DNA of 64,000 nucleotides from positions 319,263-383,262 of the forward strand of contig NZ_KB446648.1 in the NCBI RefSeq assembly GCF_000340375.1. Reading direction: 5' to 3'. The notes under the pieces are model-generated. The model was not told where the DNA came from. It did no database searches and saw only the letters and a program-made list of their open reading frames with translations. Source of the DNA: Eggerthia catenaformis OT 569 = DSM 20559 (GTDB taxonomy: Bacteria > Bacillota_I > Bacilli_A > Erysipelotrichales > Coprobacillaceae). The first letter of the stretch is position 1; every line of letters begins with the position of its first letter. The position numbers were made by a program, and so were the translations under genes. Shown here one piece after another: positions 55,301-63,242 of this stretch.

Positions 55301-55635
55301 TTACTTATATATCGGTCTTAGAACGTACTAAAGAAATAGGTATTCTAAGAGCAATGGGAGCATCTAAGAAAGATATCAGCAAGATATTTAATGCTGAAAC
55401 GTTTATTGAAGGATTATTAGCAGGATTGTTTGGGATTATTGCAACCTTGCTCATTTCTGTTCCTATTAGTCAATGGGTGGAAAGGACGCAAAATGTTCCT
55501 AATGTTATGGTGCTGCCTATAAGATACAGTATCATTCTGATTATAATCAGTGTGATTCTAACTTTAATAGCCGGCTTTGTACCAAGCAGAATAGCAGCTA
55601 AAAAAGATCCTGTTACTGCATTACGAACTGAATAG
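52360..55635 (+). CDS. ABC transporter, ATPase fused to MacB-type permease with InlB-like insertion
   Basis: A 1091-residue fusion. The ATPase (about 1-225) has Walker A GPSGSGKTT, LSGGQMQRVAIARA and IILADEPTGALDS. A membrane helix lies at about 265-290, then a huge extracellular part to about 950, and three C-terminal helices (about 957-985, 1012-1035, 1055-1080) with RTKEIGILRAMGASKKDISK typical of FtsX/MacB permeases. Within the extracellular part residues about 643-727 (TYQIVFKNYDGTLLSQSTNY on) resemble an InlB B-repeat-like beta-grasp domain, followed by long amphipathic helices (about 735-870). Substrate unknown; possibly a peptide or envelope stress exporter. GGGGGG precedes the start. 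Confidence 0.82.
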   Translation: MLEIKNITKTYKTDNYIQKALDNISVSFRENEFAAILGPSGSGKTTLLNIIGGLDRYDSGDLIINNISTEKYKDKDWDAYRNRRIGFIFQSYNLIPHQSVLANVELALTLSGISKSERKKRAIEVLEKVGLKDHIHKRPNQLSGGQMQRVAIARALINNPDIILADEPTGALDSNTSIQVMDLLKKAAGEKLVIMVTHNPELAKKYATRIVNVKDGHIVHDSNPFKESHEVLGKDKMKYTKLKFTTALGLSLNNLMTKKGRTALTSFAGSIGIIGIAAILALSSGVNQYIAKQETDMLGSYPLELEKQAIDLQSMMSRSEKKNNTRHTDARIYSNNIVSDSVKTTQEMIKTNDLKKFKTYLDQHQSDLDKDVISIEYKYAINPQVYRLDSKEGVVKTSPASLLSNNNSQRMSSISSMFSANSISASWTQLVSNKKLRDQQYKLLKGKWPSKYNEAALIINKNNEISDYSLYTLGLMDYHAMNDMIEKIKNNKKVKDVVKSFDYSEAIGKSYRVFAPSDLYVKSGQAYVDQSDNKDYLKKHLKDGAEVKITAILQSNDKSSIKSGVGYDYSLTRYLLDRTEQSSVVRAQLSNTKINILTGKNFNEKAKTKTNPFVNINGTSIQSGRLMSLSYTPYLSLRQEEAPKTYQIVFKNYDGTLLSQSTNYSENAEITNIPTDNPQRTSQNSISYTFVGWIYHKDNKYQFLTTNQIRQEKVTESREYIALFVSSSTAADIQSQINKAVEKLPSDFSQISDQQISDYLNRLPKQTRDALQKRLDSYIQSYIKQQTSSKNFNFENLTRQQQEELKKYINKQMKSQLSQQQIDQYMNEYAKKYMNSKNLNSQMKKYLENYMKTYQKEYMNKIKSSMNLDLSNDQLKVMLAQMSSSTPANYDEVMDKLGYYTIDKPSGISFYSISFVAKENVEAFIKKYNNQASKDTDKVTYTDIIGTVTDSITSIIDTISLVLIAFVSISLIVSSIMISIITYISVLERTKEIGILRAMGASKKDISKIFNAETFIEGLLAGLFGIIATLLISVPISQWVERTQNVPNVMVLPIRYSIILIIISVILTLIAGFVPSRIAAKKDPVTALRTE

Positions 55636-55676
55636 TATATATATTAATTGTATATTATTAACAATATTTAAAAATT

Positions 55677-55690
55677 TATAAACGCTTACA
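55677..55690. promoter_or_regulatory. Catabolite-response element (cre)-like site upstream of adhE
   Basis: TATAAACGCTTACA matches the cre consensus except for position 2. It lies about 24 bases before the -35 box of adhE, a position where CcpA could activate rather than repress. Confidence 0.55.
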
Positions 55691-55713
55691 TCAATAGTTT
55701 TTTATATACTTGA

Positions 55714-55742
55714 TTGATTTTTCACAAAAGGTCATGTATATT
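55714..55742 (+). promoter_or_regulatory. Sigma-A promoter of adhE
   Basis: TTGATT (55714-55719), 17 bases, TATATT (55737-55742). A leader with the inverted repeat AAAAAGA/TCTTTTT (about 55753-55772) follows before the ribosome site. Confidence 0.6.
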
Positions 55743-55791
55743 AATCTCAGATAAAAAGAAAAAATCTTTTTTGACTAACGGAGGAAAGAAA

Positions 55792-58530
55792 ATGGCTAAA
55801 GAAAAAAAATTAGTAAAAGAATGGTCTACTGAGGAACAAATCGATGCAACTGTCGATGAACTGGTGAAGAAGGCTTTAGTAGCTCTTGATAAATTTGAAG
55901 GATTTACTCAGGAGCAGGTTGACTATATTGTTGCCAAAATGTCTGTTGCCGGATTAGATCATCATGGCAGTCTGGCAGAACTTGCAGTTAATGAGACCGG
56001 CAGAGGCGTATTTGAAGATAAAGCAGTCAAAAATTTATTTGCCTGTGAATATGTAACAAACAATATGCGTCATACAAAAACTGTAGGTATTATTAATGAA
56101 GATTCATTAACCGGTGTTACTGAAATTGCTGAACCGGTTGGTGTAGTATGTGGTATTGTTCCGGTAACAAATCCAACTTCAACAGCAATCTTTAAATCAT
56201 TGATTGCAATGAAGACAAGAAATCCTATTATTTTTTCATTCCATCCAGGAGCACATGATTGTTCAATTGCTGCTGCAAAAGTTATGAGAGATGCAGCTGT
56301 TGCTGCAGGAGCTCCTGAAGATTGCATACAGTGGCTTCCTATGAGCTTACAGAATACTGAAGGAACCAGTCCTAAAGGAAATAATTTATTAATGTACGCT
56401 ACCAGCTCATTAATGAATAATCCCGGTATTGCTACTATTTTAGCTACCGGCGGAAATGCCATGGTAAAGGCTGCTTATTCATGTGGTAAGCCTGCTTTAG
56501 GTGTAGGTGCCGGTAATGTACCTGCTTATGTAGAAAAGACAGCAAAGCTGGCTATGGCAGCAAATGATGTTTATTTATCAAAGACATTTGATAATGGAAT
56601 GATCTGTGCATCAGAACAGAATGTTATTGTAGATAAAGAAGTCTATAAAGAATTTAAAAAAGAACTAGGTAAATATCATGTTTACTTTGCAAATGCACAG
56701 GAAAAAGCGATGCTTGAAAAATATATGTTTGGTGTAGAAGCATATAAAGAAGGTGTAGAAAATGCTCGTTTAAATGGTGCAGTTGCCGGTAAATCAGCTG
56801 TATGGATTGCTGCACAGGCAGGATTTACTGTTCCTGATGATATTCAGTGTATTGTTGTTGAAACAAAAGAGATTGGCGTAAATGAACCGCTGACAAGAGA
56901 AAAGTTATCTCCAATACTAGCAATGCAGAAAGCTGAGAATACTGAAGATGGTATTAATTTAGCTGCTGCTTCTGTAGAATTTAATGGATTAGGGCATTCA
57001 GCTGCTATTCATACACAGGATCATAGTATTAGTGTTGAATTTGGTAAGAGAGTAAAAGCTATTCGTATAATTGAGAATGCACCTTCTACATTTGGCGGAA
57101 TTGGTTCAGTATATAATGCTTTCCTTCCTTCACTTACACTTGGATGTGGAAGCTATGGACACAATTCAGTATCTAACAATGTAAGTACAGCTGATTTATT
57201 AAATATTAAGAGAATAGGGAGACGTAACAATAATATGCAATGGGTTAAACTTCCACCAAAAATCTATTTTGAACGTAATTCAATCAAATATCTAAGAGAT
57301 ATGAGAAGAATGGAAAAGGCTATGATTATTACTGATAGAGGTATGTATAACCTTGGATACGTTGCTAAGATTGAGGATGTTATTAGAAGACGAAGAAATA
57401 AAGTAGACATTGAGTTATTCTTTGATGTACAGTCAGATCCGACATTAGAAGTTGTAAATGCAGGAGTTGACCTGATGAGAAGATTCCAGCCTGATACTAT
57501 TATTGCTTTAGGCGGCGGTTCAGCTATGGATGCTGCTAAAGTTATGTGGCTGATGTATGAACATCCGGAAGTAAACTTTGATGATATCAAACAGAAATTC
57601 ATGGATATTAGAAAAAGAGCGATTAAGTTCCCTGAATTAGGAAAGAAAGCTAATCTGATTGCGATTCCAACTACATCAGGTACCGGAGCAGAAGTAACAC
57701 CATTCGCAATCATTACTGATACAAGAAATAATGTTAAATATGCATTAACAGATTATTCATTAACACCAACAGTAGCTATTGTGGATCCTGAATTTACTTT
57801 AACTGTACCTGCTACGATTACTGCTGATACCGGTATTGATGTACTGACTCATGCGATGGAAGCATACGTTTCTATCTTAGCTAGTGACTTTACTGATGGC
57901 TGGGCTAAACAAGCTGTTAAGCTGGTTTTTGAAAACTTAGAGAAATCAGTATTAACTGCTGATCCCGATGCCAGAATTAAAATGCATAATGCAGCTGCTA
58001 TAGCCGGTATGGCGTTTGGTAATGCATTCCTCGGTGTAAACCATTCAATGGCTCATAAGATTGGCGGAGAATGGCATATTCCCCATGGTAGAACAAATGG
58101 TATCTTATTATCTCATGTTATTAGATATAATGGGACAGTACCTACTAAATTAAATGTATGGCCAAAGATTGAAAATTATAAAGCTGATAAGAAGTACAGA
58201 GAATTAGCAGAATTAATTGGATTAAAGCCAAAAACTGATGCTGAAGGTGTAGAAATGTTTGCAACAGCAGTAGAACAGCTATGGGTAAAAATCGGCGGTG
58301 CGACTAATGTTAAATCTCAGGGTATTGATAAAGATGCATGGATGGAATCAGTACATAGAATGGCTATGAATGCTTATGAAGACCAGTGTACTCCGGCTAA
58401 CCCTAGAATGCCTATGGTTAAAGATATGGAAGACATTATGACTCGTATTTATGATTATGAGACTCCATATGCAGATCTTTATCCGGAATTTGCAAAAGAA
58501 AGAGATGCCAGAACAGCTAAAAAGAAATAA
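55792..58530 (+). CDS. adhE: Bifunctional acetaldehyde-CoA / alcohol dehydrogenase
   Basis: The 912-residue enzyme reduces acetyl-CoA to acetaldehyde and then ethanol. The N-terminal aldehyde dehydrogenase half has VCGIVPVTNPTST, NDVYLSKTFDNGMICASEQN with the catalytic Cys, and GGIGSVYNAFLPSLTLGCGSYG. The C-terminal iron alcohol dehydrogenase half has ALGGGSAMDAAKVMW, TTSGTGAEVTPFAII and the iron-ligand region GVNHSMAHKIGGEWHIPHGRTN. GGAGG precedes the start at 55792. It is a single-gene unit with a cre-like site in front, as expected for catabolite control in a fermenter. Confidence 0.96.
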   Translation: MAKEKKLVKEWSTEEQIDATVDELVKKALVALDKFEGFTQEQVDYIVAKMSVAGLDHHGSLAELAVNETGRGVFEDKAVKNLFACEYVTNNMRHTKTVGIINEDSLTGVTEIAEPVGVVCGIVPVTNPTSTAIFKSLIAMKTRNPIIFSFHPGAHDCSIAAAKVMRDAAVAAGAPEDCIQWLPMSLQNTEGTSPKGNNLLMYATSSLMNNPGIATILATGGNAMVKAAYSCGKPALGVGAGNVPAYVEKTAKLAMAANDVYLSKTFDNGMICASEQNVIVDKEVYKEFKKELGKYHVYFANAQEKAMLEKYMFGVEAYKEGVENARLNGAVAGKSAVWIAAQAGFTVPDDIQCIVVETKEIGVNEPLTREKLSPILAMQKAENTEDGINLAAASVEFNGLGHSAAIHTQDHSISVEFGKRVKAIRIIENAPSTFGGIGSVYNAFLPSLTLGCGSYGHNSVSNNVSTADLLNIKRIGRRNNNMQWVKLPPKIYFERNSIKYLRDMRRMEKAMIITDRGMYNLGYVAKIEDVIRRRRNKVDIELFFDVQSDPTLEVVNAGVDLMRRFQPDTIIALGGGSAMDAAKVMWLMYEHPEVNFDDIKQKFMDIRKRAIKFPELGKKANLIAIPTTSGTGAEVTPFAIITDTRNNVKYALTDYSLTPTVAIVDPEFTLTVPATITADTGIDVLTHAMEAYVSILASDFTDGWAKQAVKLVFENLEKSVLTADPDARIKMHNAAAIAGMAFGNAFLGVNHSMAHKIGGEWHIPHGRTNGILLSHVIRYNGTVPTKLNVWPKIENYKADKKYRELAELIGLKPKTDAEGVEMFATAVEQLWVKIGGATNVKSQGIDKDAWMESVHRMAMNAYEDQCTPANPRMPMVKDMEDIMTRIYDYETPYADLYPEFAKERDARTAKKK

Positions 58531-58534
58531 TAAC

Positions 58535-58562
58535 TAAAGGATTGGATTTCCAATCCTTTTTG
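58535..58562 (+). terminator. Terminator of adhE
   Basis: AAAGGATTGG-ATTT-CCAATCCTTT stem followed by TTT. Confidence 0.8.
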
Positions 58563-58570
58563 TTTATGTA

Positions 58571-58598
58571 AAAAACCATTTCTTATTGAAATGGTTTT
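58571..58598 (-). terminator. Terminator of the COG0523 gene
   Basis: AAAACCATTTC / GAAATGGTTTT stem; on the minus strand it is followed by a T-run. Confidence 0.7.
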
Positions 58599-59520
58599 AC
58601 TTTCTAATTAGTTTTTTTACAGGAGAAGAATTTAATGAAGCTTTTAGCTTTGTAGAAAGGGCAATCTTGTTTAAATAACTGCCTATAAAGACAGACTGAA
58701 TATTATCCTGTATATTAGACTCAATGATTGCATACTGTTTATCAGCAAGATCAAATCTTAAAATAATATCCTGACATTGAACCAACCCTTTAGCTCTAAT
58801 AATCTTTCCATATTTTCCTCTCAGCATTTCTTCTAAGAAAAAGACAAATTCACCAATATGAGTCATTTTAGGATGATAAAGTGTTAAAGTATCTAAAGAT
58901 ATATTCTCTGAATTGTCTTTAATGATCTTGACATCATGTGATAGCCATAAATCATCCCACCACTGATCATTTAAATTCTTGTAATGTCCTTTATAAATAG
59001 AAATATCCGGATTATAGGTATGAATTTGTTCACTTGCCTGATCAAAAAAAGCTGAATCTTCATGTTCACATTTAGAAAAAACAATATGTGATGCGTTTTT
59101 CATTTGATCTAAATAGATATCCTGATAATCTTTTTCTAATCTTAATAGTGTTTGTGGAGAAATTAAAGCAATACTGCCTACAAACTTAATTTTTTCATAT
59201 TCTACTTTCTTAATATTTTCTATAATATTACTTAGTTTACCAATACCTGTCGGTTCAACAATCAGATAGTCAGGATCTAAAGATCCTGAAATAGCTAGAA
59301 TAGAATTAACAAAGCTATCTTTCATACTGCAGCAAACACATCCTTCAGTCATTTCAAAAATGCTCATTTCTGAGACAGTTCTTAACTGCTGGCTATCCAG
59401 ATTTACTTCTCCATATTCATTTTCTAAGACTACAAATTTCTTTTTGGATCTCCTGATCATTTCTTTGATAAATGTTGTTTTTCCAACTCCCAGAAATCCT
59501 GAAACAACCAATATTTTCAT
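58597..59520 (-). CDS. COG0523 (CobW/YjiA/ZNG-type) GTP-dependent metal chaperone
   Basis: The 307-residue GTPase has Walker A SGFLGVGKTTF (about 7-17), the ENEYGEVNLD motif, the metal-binding CxCC motif in GCVCCSM (about 60-66), the EPTGIGKL motif and a CobW C-terminal domain. Members deliver zinc, cobalt or other metals to target enzymes, driven by GTP. The gene lies directly downstream of a zinc-dependent alcohol dehydrogenase, though a terminator at 59532 separates them, so a metal delivery link to that enzyme is only an inference. GGAGC precedes the start. Confidence 0.87.
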   Translation of the reverse strand: MKILVVSGFLGVGKTTFIKEMIRRSKKKFVVLENEYGEVNLDSQQLRTVSEMSIFEMTEGCVCCSMKDSFVNSILAISGSLDPDYLIVEPTGIGKLSNIIENIKKVEYEKIKFVGSIALISPQTLLRLEKDYQDIYLDQMKNASHIVFSKCEHEDSAFFDQASEQIHTYNPDISIYKGHYKNLNDQWWDDLWLSHDVKIIKDNSENISLDTLTLYHPKMTHIGEFVFFLEEMLRGKYGKIIRAKGLVQCQDIILRFDLADKQYAIIESNIQDNIQSVFIGSYLNKIALSTKLKASLNSSPVKKLIRK

Positions 59521-59531
59521 AATCAGCTCCT

Positions 59532-59560
59532 AAAAAAGCAGATTAGCTTAACTAATCTGC
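59532..59560 (-). terminator. Terminator of the zinc alcohol dehydrogenase gene
   Basis: GCAGATTAG / CTAATCTGC stem; on the minus strand followed by six T. Confidence 0.8.
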
Positions 59561-59567
59561 CTTTATT

Positions 59568-60629
59568 TTAATCAGCAAATTTTACAACCGGTTTAATTAG
59601 CTCAGCTGGTTTATCTCTCATTAAGAAGAGAGCTTCTTCAATATGTTCCCATCCTTCAAAGACATGAGTTGAAAGAGGGGCTAAATCAAGCTTTCCGCTT
59701 GATACTAAAGCACTTAATTTCTCCATTCTTAATCTTCCGCCTGGCATTAATCCGCCATTAATCTGTTTGTGACCCATACCAACACCCCATTCAACTCTTG
59801 GAATATTGATAACATCACCACTGCCTAAATAGTTGACATTGCCAATCTTACCACCCGGTTTTAAAACTTTTACAGCTGTATCAAATGTTTCAACAGTACC
59901 GCCGGCAATAATAATCTTATCTACGCCTCTGCCATTTGTCATAGCCATAACTTGATCTTCAATTGGACCGTTCTTATAGTTTATAAAATCAGTAGCACCA
60001 TATTTTTTAGCAGCTTCCACACAGACCGGTCTTGATCCAACCGCAATAATTCTAGCCGCACCTCTTAAGTTTGCACCGGCAACTGACATTAATCCTACCG
60101 GACCAATACCAATTACCAATACTGTATCACCAAACTGAACATCAGCCAGTTCAACACCATGGAAACCGGTAGGAACCATGTCTGATAGCATACATGCATC
60201 AACAACATTAATATTATTCGGTAATAATGCTAAGTTTCCATCAGCATCATTGACATGGAAAAATTCAGAGAATACACCATCCTTAAAGTTTGAGAATTTC
60301 CATCCGGCAAGCATACCGCCTGAGTGCATAGAATATCCGGCTTGAGCTTCTAATGAGTTCCAGTCAGGAGTAATAGCAGGGACCAAAACTCTATCACCCG
60401 GTTTAAAATCTTTAACACATTCTCCAACCTCTACAACTTCAGCACATCCTTCATGTCCTAAAATCATATTATGACGTTCACCAATAGCACCTTCCCAAAG
60501 AGTATGTACATCTGATGTACATATTGCAATCGCAAGGGGCTTACAGATTGCATCTAATGGACCGCAGGCAGGTCTCTCCTTTTCAATCCATCCAGATTCG
60601 CCAATTTTTAGCATTGCATAGCCTTTCAT
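59568..60629 (-). CDS. NADP-dependent zinc alcohol dehydrogenase (secondary alcohol type)
   Basis: The 353-residue enzyme aligns without gaps by eye with the thermophilic Thermoanaerobacter and Clostridium isopropanol dehydrogenases: catalytic zinc ligands Cys37, His59, Glu60 and Asp150, and the NADP determinants Gly198-Ser199-Arg200 and Tyr218. It should interconvert ketones and secondary alcohols such as acetone and 2-propanol, or act on aldehydes, with NADP(H). Strong AGGAGG ribosome site before the start, a TTGACA promoter upstream and a terminator directly downstream make it a single-gene unit. Confidence 0.93.
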   Translation of the reverse strand: MKGYAMLKIGESGWIEKERPACGPLDAICKPLAIAICTSDVHTLWEGAIGERHNMILGHEGCAEVVEVGECVKDFKPGDRVLVPAITPDWNSLEAQAGYSMHSGGMLAGWKFSNFKDGVFSEFFHVNDADGNLALLPNNINVVDACMLSDMVPTGFHGVELADVQFGDTVLVIGIGPVGLMSVAGANLRGAARIIAVGSRPVCVEAAKKYGATDFINYKNGPIEDQVMAMTNGRGVDKIIIAGGTVETFDTAVKVLKPGGKIGNVNYLGSGDVINIPRVEWGVGMGHKQINGGLMPGGRLRMEKLSALVSSGKLDLAPLSTHVFEGWEHIEEALFLMRDKPAELIKPVVKFAD

Positions 60630-60669
60630 AAAGTACCTCCTTTTATTTAATTGTTTTACTTATAATAAA

Positions 60670-60699
60670 AGTATACATGAGTATTTCGCTGAGTGTCAA
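60670..60699 (-). promoter_or_regulatory. Sigma-A promoter of the zinc alcohol dehydrogenase gene
   Basis: On the minus strand TTGACA (60699-60694), 18 bases, TATACT (60675-60670). Confidence 0.8.
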
Positions 60700-60746
60700 T
60701 CGTTTTACATTGTTTTGCTAAAGTTTTATCAAAATGACTGATGGTC

Positions 60747-60773
60747 ATAAAAAAGACCTCTTAAAGGTCTTTT
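60747..60773 (-). terminator. Terminator of the M19 dipeptidase operon
   Basis: AAAAGACCT-CTTAA-AGGTCTTTT stem; on the minus strand followed by TTTTTT. Confidence 0.8.
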
Positions 60774-60798
60774 AAACTCATTGTGACTGTTAAATGGT

Positions 60799-61752
60799 TT
60801 ATTTAAGAACTTCCTGATAGACTCTTAAAACATTCTTATAAAGTATTTTTTGAATATCTTCATAACTGAGATATTCTTTAAGTCTTTGGTAAAGCAAAGG
60901 CATATAAGAAGCATTTTTAATCTCCAAAGGGCATGAAATGCCATCAAAGTCACTGCCCAGTCCAATGTAATCAATACCGACTAAATCTCTAATATAAAGA
61001 ATATGTCTGATCATATCATCAATTAAGGATTGAGAAGCATTCTCAGCTAAGAAGCCATCAGCAAAGTTAATACCAATCACACCATTATGATCAGCTATCA
61101 CTTTAATCATATCATCAGTTAAGTTACGAGCATGATCACATAAAGAACGAACATTAGAATGGCTGGCTACAAAAGGACCTTTTATAATATCGGCAACATC
61201 ATAAAAACATCCATCACTCATATGTGAAACATCAACAATTATTCCCAGACGATTCATTTCTTTTATATACTCTTTACCAAAATCAGTTAGACCTTCATTA
61301 TTAAAAGTATGATAGCCTGTTTTATTTTTAAAATTAGGATGGGTAATGCCATTTTCGTGATTCCAACTTAAAGCAATCATTCTTACGCCTAAGCGATAAT
61401 AATTACGTAATAAAGCAAGATCATGATTGATGACAGCACCTTCTTCTAATGTCAGCATAGCACTCATAACATTATGCATATTATTTTCTATAATCTGTGC
61501 ATAGGAAGTAATAGGAGCAATAAGATCTTTATTCTTTTCCATTTCCTGATAAAAAATATCAATACATCTTAATACATGAAATTCAGGATCTTTATCAGAG
61601 GCAATATCTGTAAAAATCGCAAAGTTTTGTAAAAGATAATGACTTTCTTTCATTTTCAATAAGTCAATATGAAGATTATTAGATCTTAATTGATAGTCTC
61701 TATGCTTTTCTAAAGCATAAAGGGTATCACAATGCATATCAATGAATCTCAT
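60799..61752 (-). CDS. Membrane dipeptidase-type zinc peptidase (M19)
   Basis: The 317-residue metalloenzyme has DMHCDTL (two His/Asp zinc ligands, about 5-10), LTLEEGAVI (Glu), VDVSHMSDG (His), ASHSNVRSLCDH and GLGSDFDGI, the M19 motif series. It hydrolyses dipeptides, often with D-amino acids at the C terminus, suggesting wall peptide recycling. It overlaps the small gene upstream by four bases (ATGA) and ends the operon. Confidence 0.92.
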   Translation of the reverse strand: MRFIDMHCDTLYALEKHRDYQLRSNNLHIDLLKMKESHYLLQNFAIFTDIASDKDPEFHVLRCIDIFYQEMEKNKDLIAPITSYAQIIENNMHNVMSAMLTLEEGAVINHDLALLRNYYRLGVRMIALSWNHENGITHPNFKNKTGYHTFNNEGLTDFGKEYIKEMNRLGIIVDVSHMSDGCFYDVADIIKGPFVASHSNVRSLCDHARNLTDDMIKVIADHNGVIGINFADGFLAENASQSLIDDMIRHILYIRDLVGIDYIGLGSDFDGISCPLEIKNASYMPLLYQRLKEYLSYEDIQKILYKNVLRVYQEVLK

Positions 61753-62000
61753 GATTTTACCTCAAAATCTAAAGATAATGTCTGATACTGATCAGTTATA
61801 GACTGAGTATCTTTAAGCCATTGAATAGCTTTATTGAGTTCATCAGCATCTTCTTCTACAATGCCATATGTTCCTAATTGAACAATATCATATATAGACT
61901 GCCATAAGTCATCAAAATTATGAGTTTGTTCATCAGCCATTTCACTATCAGGATAAACATCCAGTTCTTGACCTGTCAAAAAAGCTTCTTTTTTAGTCAT
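61749..62000 (-). CDS. Small acidic hypothetical protein in the dipeptidase operon
   Basis: I do not recognise this 83-residue product (MTKKEAFLTGQELDVYPDSE, then NFDDLWQSIYDIVQLGTYGI). It is acidic, without signal peptide or membrane segment. The ATG at 62000 is preferred over one three codons earlier because AGGAG then has an 8-base spacing. It overlaps the M19 gene and the HAD gene, so it belongs to the four-gene operon. Confidence 0.7.
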   Translation of the reverse strand: MTKKEAFLTGQELDVYPDSEMADEQTHNFDDLWQSIYDIVQLGTYGIVEEDADELNKAIQWLKDTQSITDQYQTLSLDFEVKS

Positions 62001-62787
62001 TGTTTTCATCTCCTATAAACCAGTTAAAATATACACAGGCATTATAAATGCCGTCATTAGCTAAAGTATCAGTAATATAATCAGCTTTTTCTTTGGCGGC
62101 AGGATCTCCATCTCCCATACATATAGATAAAGAAGCATATTTAAACATTTCCAAATCATTTTGACTATCACCAAAGGCTATATAATTATTATAACCAAAC
62201 AAATCGGCTAATAAAAGATTACCGGTCGCTTTAGAAAGACCTTCAATACTGACATCAGCATAAGCGGATTTACCGGGATCTACGTGAATACCTTTAATAT
62301 CTCTAAATGCTTCATATTGATCTCCCGGATAAGAATATAAGATCATGGCATAAACATTATCTTTGCCATTATAATCTCTCACTTCAGGAATAACATTATC
62401 AAAATATTTCTGTGTCTGATAAACATACTTATTTGGTTTTCTGGTAATTAATCTTTTTTTCATTTTTAAGACTACAGGCATATCTAGCTGATTAGCAGTA
62501 GCAATTGTTTTCATAACGCTTTGAGGATTCATATGATATTCCTTGATAACGCATTGATCTTGATTTAAGATAAGCTGTCCATTATTTAAAACATATCCAT
62601 CCCATTCTAAAATATCAAATATCTGAGTATTCTTTAATGAGTCATAGCCTCTGCCTGTACTAATAATCATTTTATGTCCCAGTGCTTTTAAATGTTTAAT
62701 AGAATTTAAAGTACTCATAGATATCTTATGAACAGTATTATCTCTTAATGTACCGTCAACATCAAAACATAGCAATTTACTATTCAT
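61993..62787 (-). CDS. Cof-type HAD phosphatase in the dipeptidase operon
   Basis: The 264-residue enzyme has motif I CFDVDGTLRDN (about 7-17), STGRGYDS (motif II) and AFGDSQNDLEMF (motif IV). It is the third Cof-type phosphatase of this window. Substrate unknown. Its start overlaps the end of the rhodanese-like gene by eight bases. Its own stop overlaps the start of the small acidic gene. Confidence 0.87.
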   Translation of the reverse strand: MNSKLLCFDVDGTLRDNTVHKISMSTLNSIKHLKALGHKMIISTGRGYDSLKNTQIFDILEWDGYVLNNGQLILNQDQCVIKEYHMNPQSVMKTIATANQLDMPVVLKMKKRLITRKPNKYVYQTQKYFDNVIPEVRDYNGKDNVYAMILYSYPGDQYEAFRDIKGIHVDPGKSAYADVSIEGLSKATGNLLLADLFGYNNYIAFGDSQNDLEMFKYASLSICMGDGDPAAKEKADYITDTLANDGIYNACVYFNWFIGDENND

Positions 62788-63151
62788 AATTGTTTTTCTT
62801 TCTTTTCAGCTTTCTATTTTTAGGAGCGGCAAGACCTTCAAAGTATCCTTTAAAATGAACCTGACTGCCTAAGTTATAAGCTTTAAATCCTTTATTAATG
62901 AGTTTTTTAGTTCCTTGATAAGCAATCCCTTCTCTAAAGGCATAGACATAATAAACAGCATCTTTTGGTAATAGATGAGATTCATTAGATATTCTTCTTA
63001 AAGGAAAACACTGTGCCTCTTTTAAATGCATAATATCAAAATCTTTTGCTTCATCCACACATAATAGTATAATATCTTCATTATTAAGGAATTCTTTATA
63101 AGCCTGATTAATTTCTTTTTCTTTTATAATACTCTTTTTTCCAAATAACAT
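62780..63151 (-). CDS. Rhodanese-like protein lacking the catalytic cysteine
   Basis: The 123-residue product has the rhodanese fold pattern: VDEAKDFDIMHLKEAQCFPL in the first part and DAVYYVYAFREGIAYQGTKKLINKGFKAYNLG, where the active-site loop normally reads YC(R/x)xGxRS. Here the Cys is replaced (YVYAFREG), so sulfurtransferase activity is unlikely. The ATG at 63151 has GAGGG six bases upstream. First gene of the operon with HAD, the small acidic protein and the M19 peptidase. A binding or regulatory role is possible. Confidence 0.75.
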   Translation of the reverse strand: MLFGKKSIIKEKEINQAYKEFLNNEDIILLCVDEAKDFDIMHLKEAQCFPLRRISNESHLLPKDAVYYVYAFREGIAYQGTKKLINKGFKAYNLGSQVHFKGYFEGLAAPKNRKLKRKKNNYE

Positions 63152-63200
63152 ATTCATCCCTCATTAGTATTAGTTTAGCATTATTCTCTTATTTAATCTA

Positions 63201-63229
63201 TTGCTTTTATAAGATTCTTATGATAATAT
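63201..63229 (+). promoter_or_regulatory. Putative promoter of the tRNA-Trp gene
   Basis: TTGCTT (63201-63206), 17 bases, TAATAT (63224-63229), overlapping a TATAAT at 63227-63232; starts would lie just before the tRNA. Confidence 0.5.
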
Positions 63230-63242
63230 AATAAAGCGATTT

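Noticed and set aside
56070-56462. A 130-codon minus-strand frame within adhE
   Set aside because: Antisense shadow of the aldehyde dehydrogenase half; no ribosome site and no recognisable domain.
57264-57713. A 149-codon frame on the minus strand within adhE
   Set aside because: It is antisense to well-conserved adhE motifs and its composition is what the adhE codon pattern forces on the other strand; no ribosome site.
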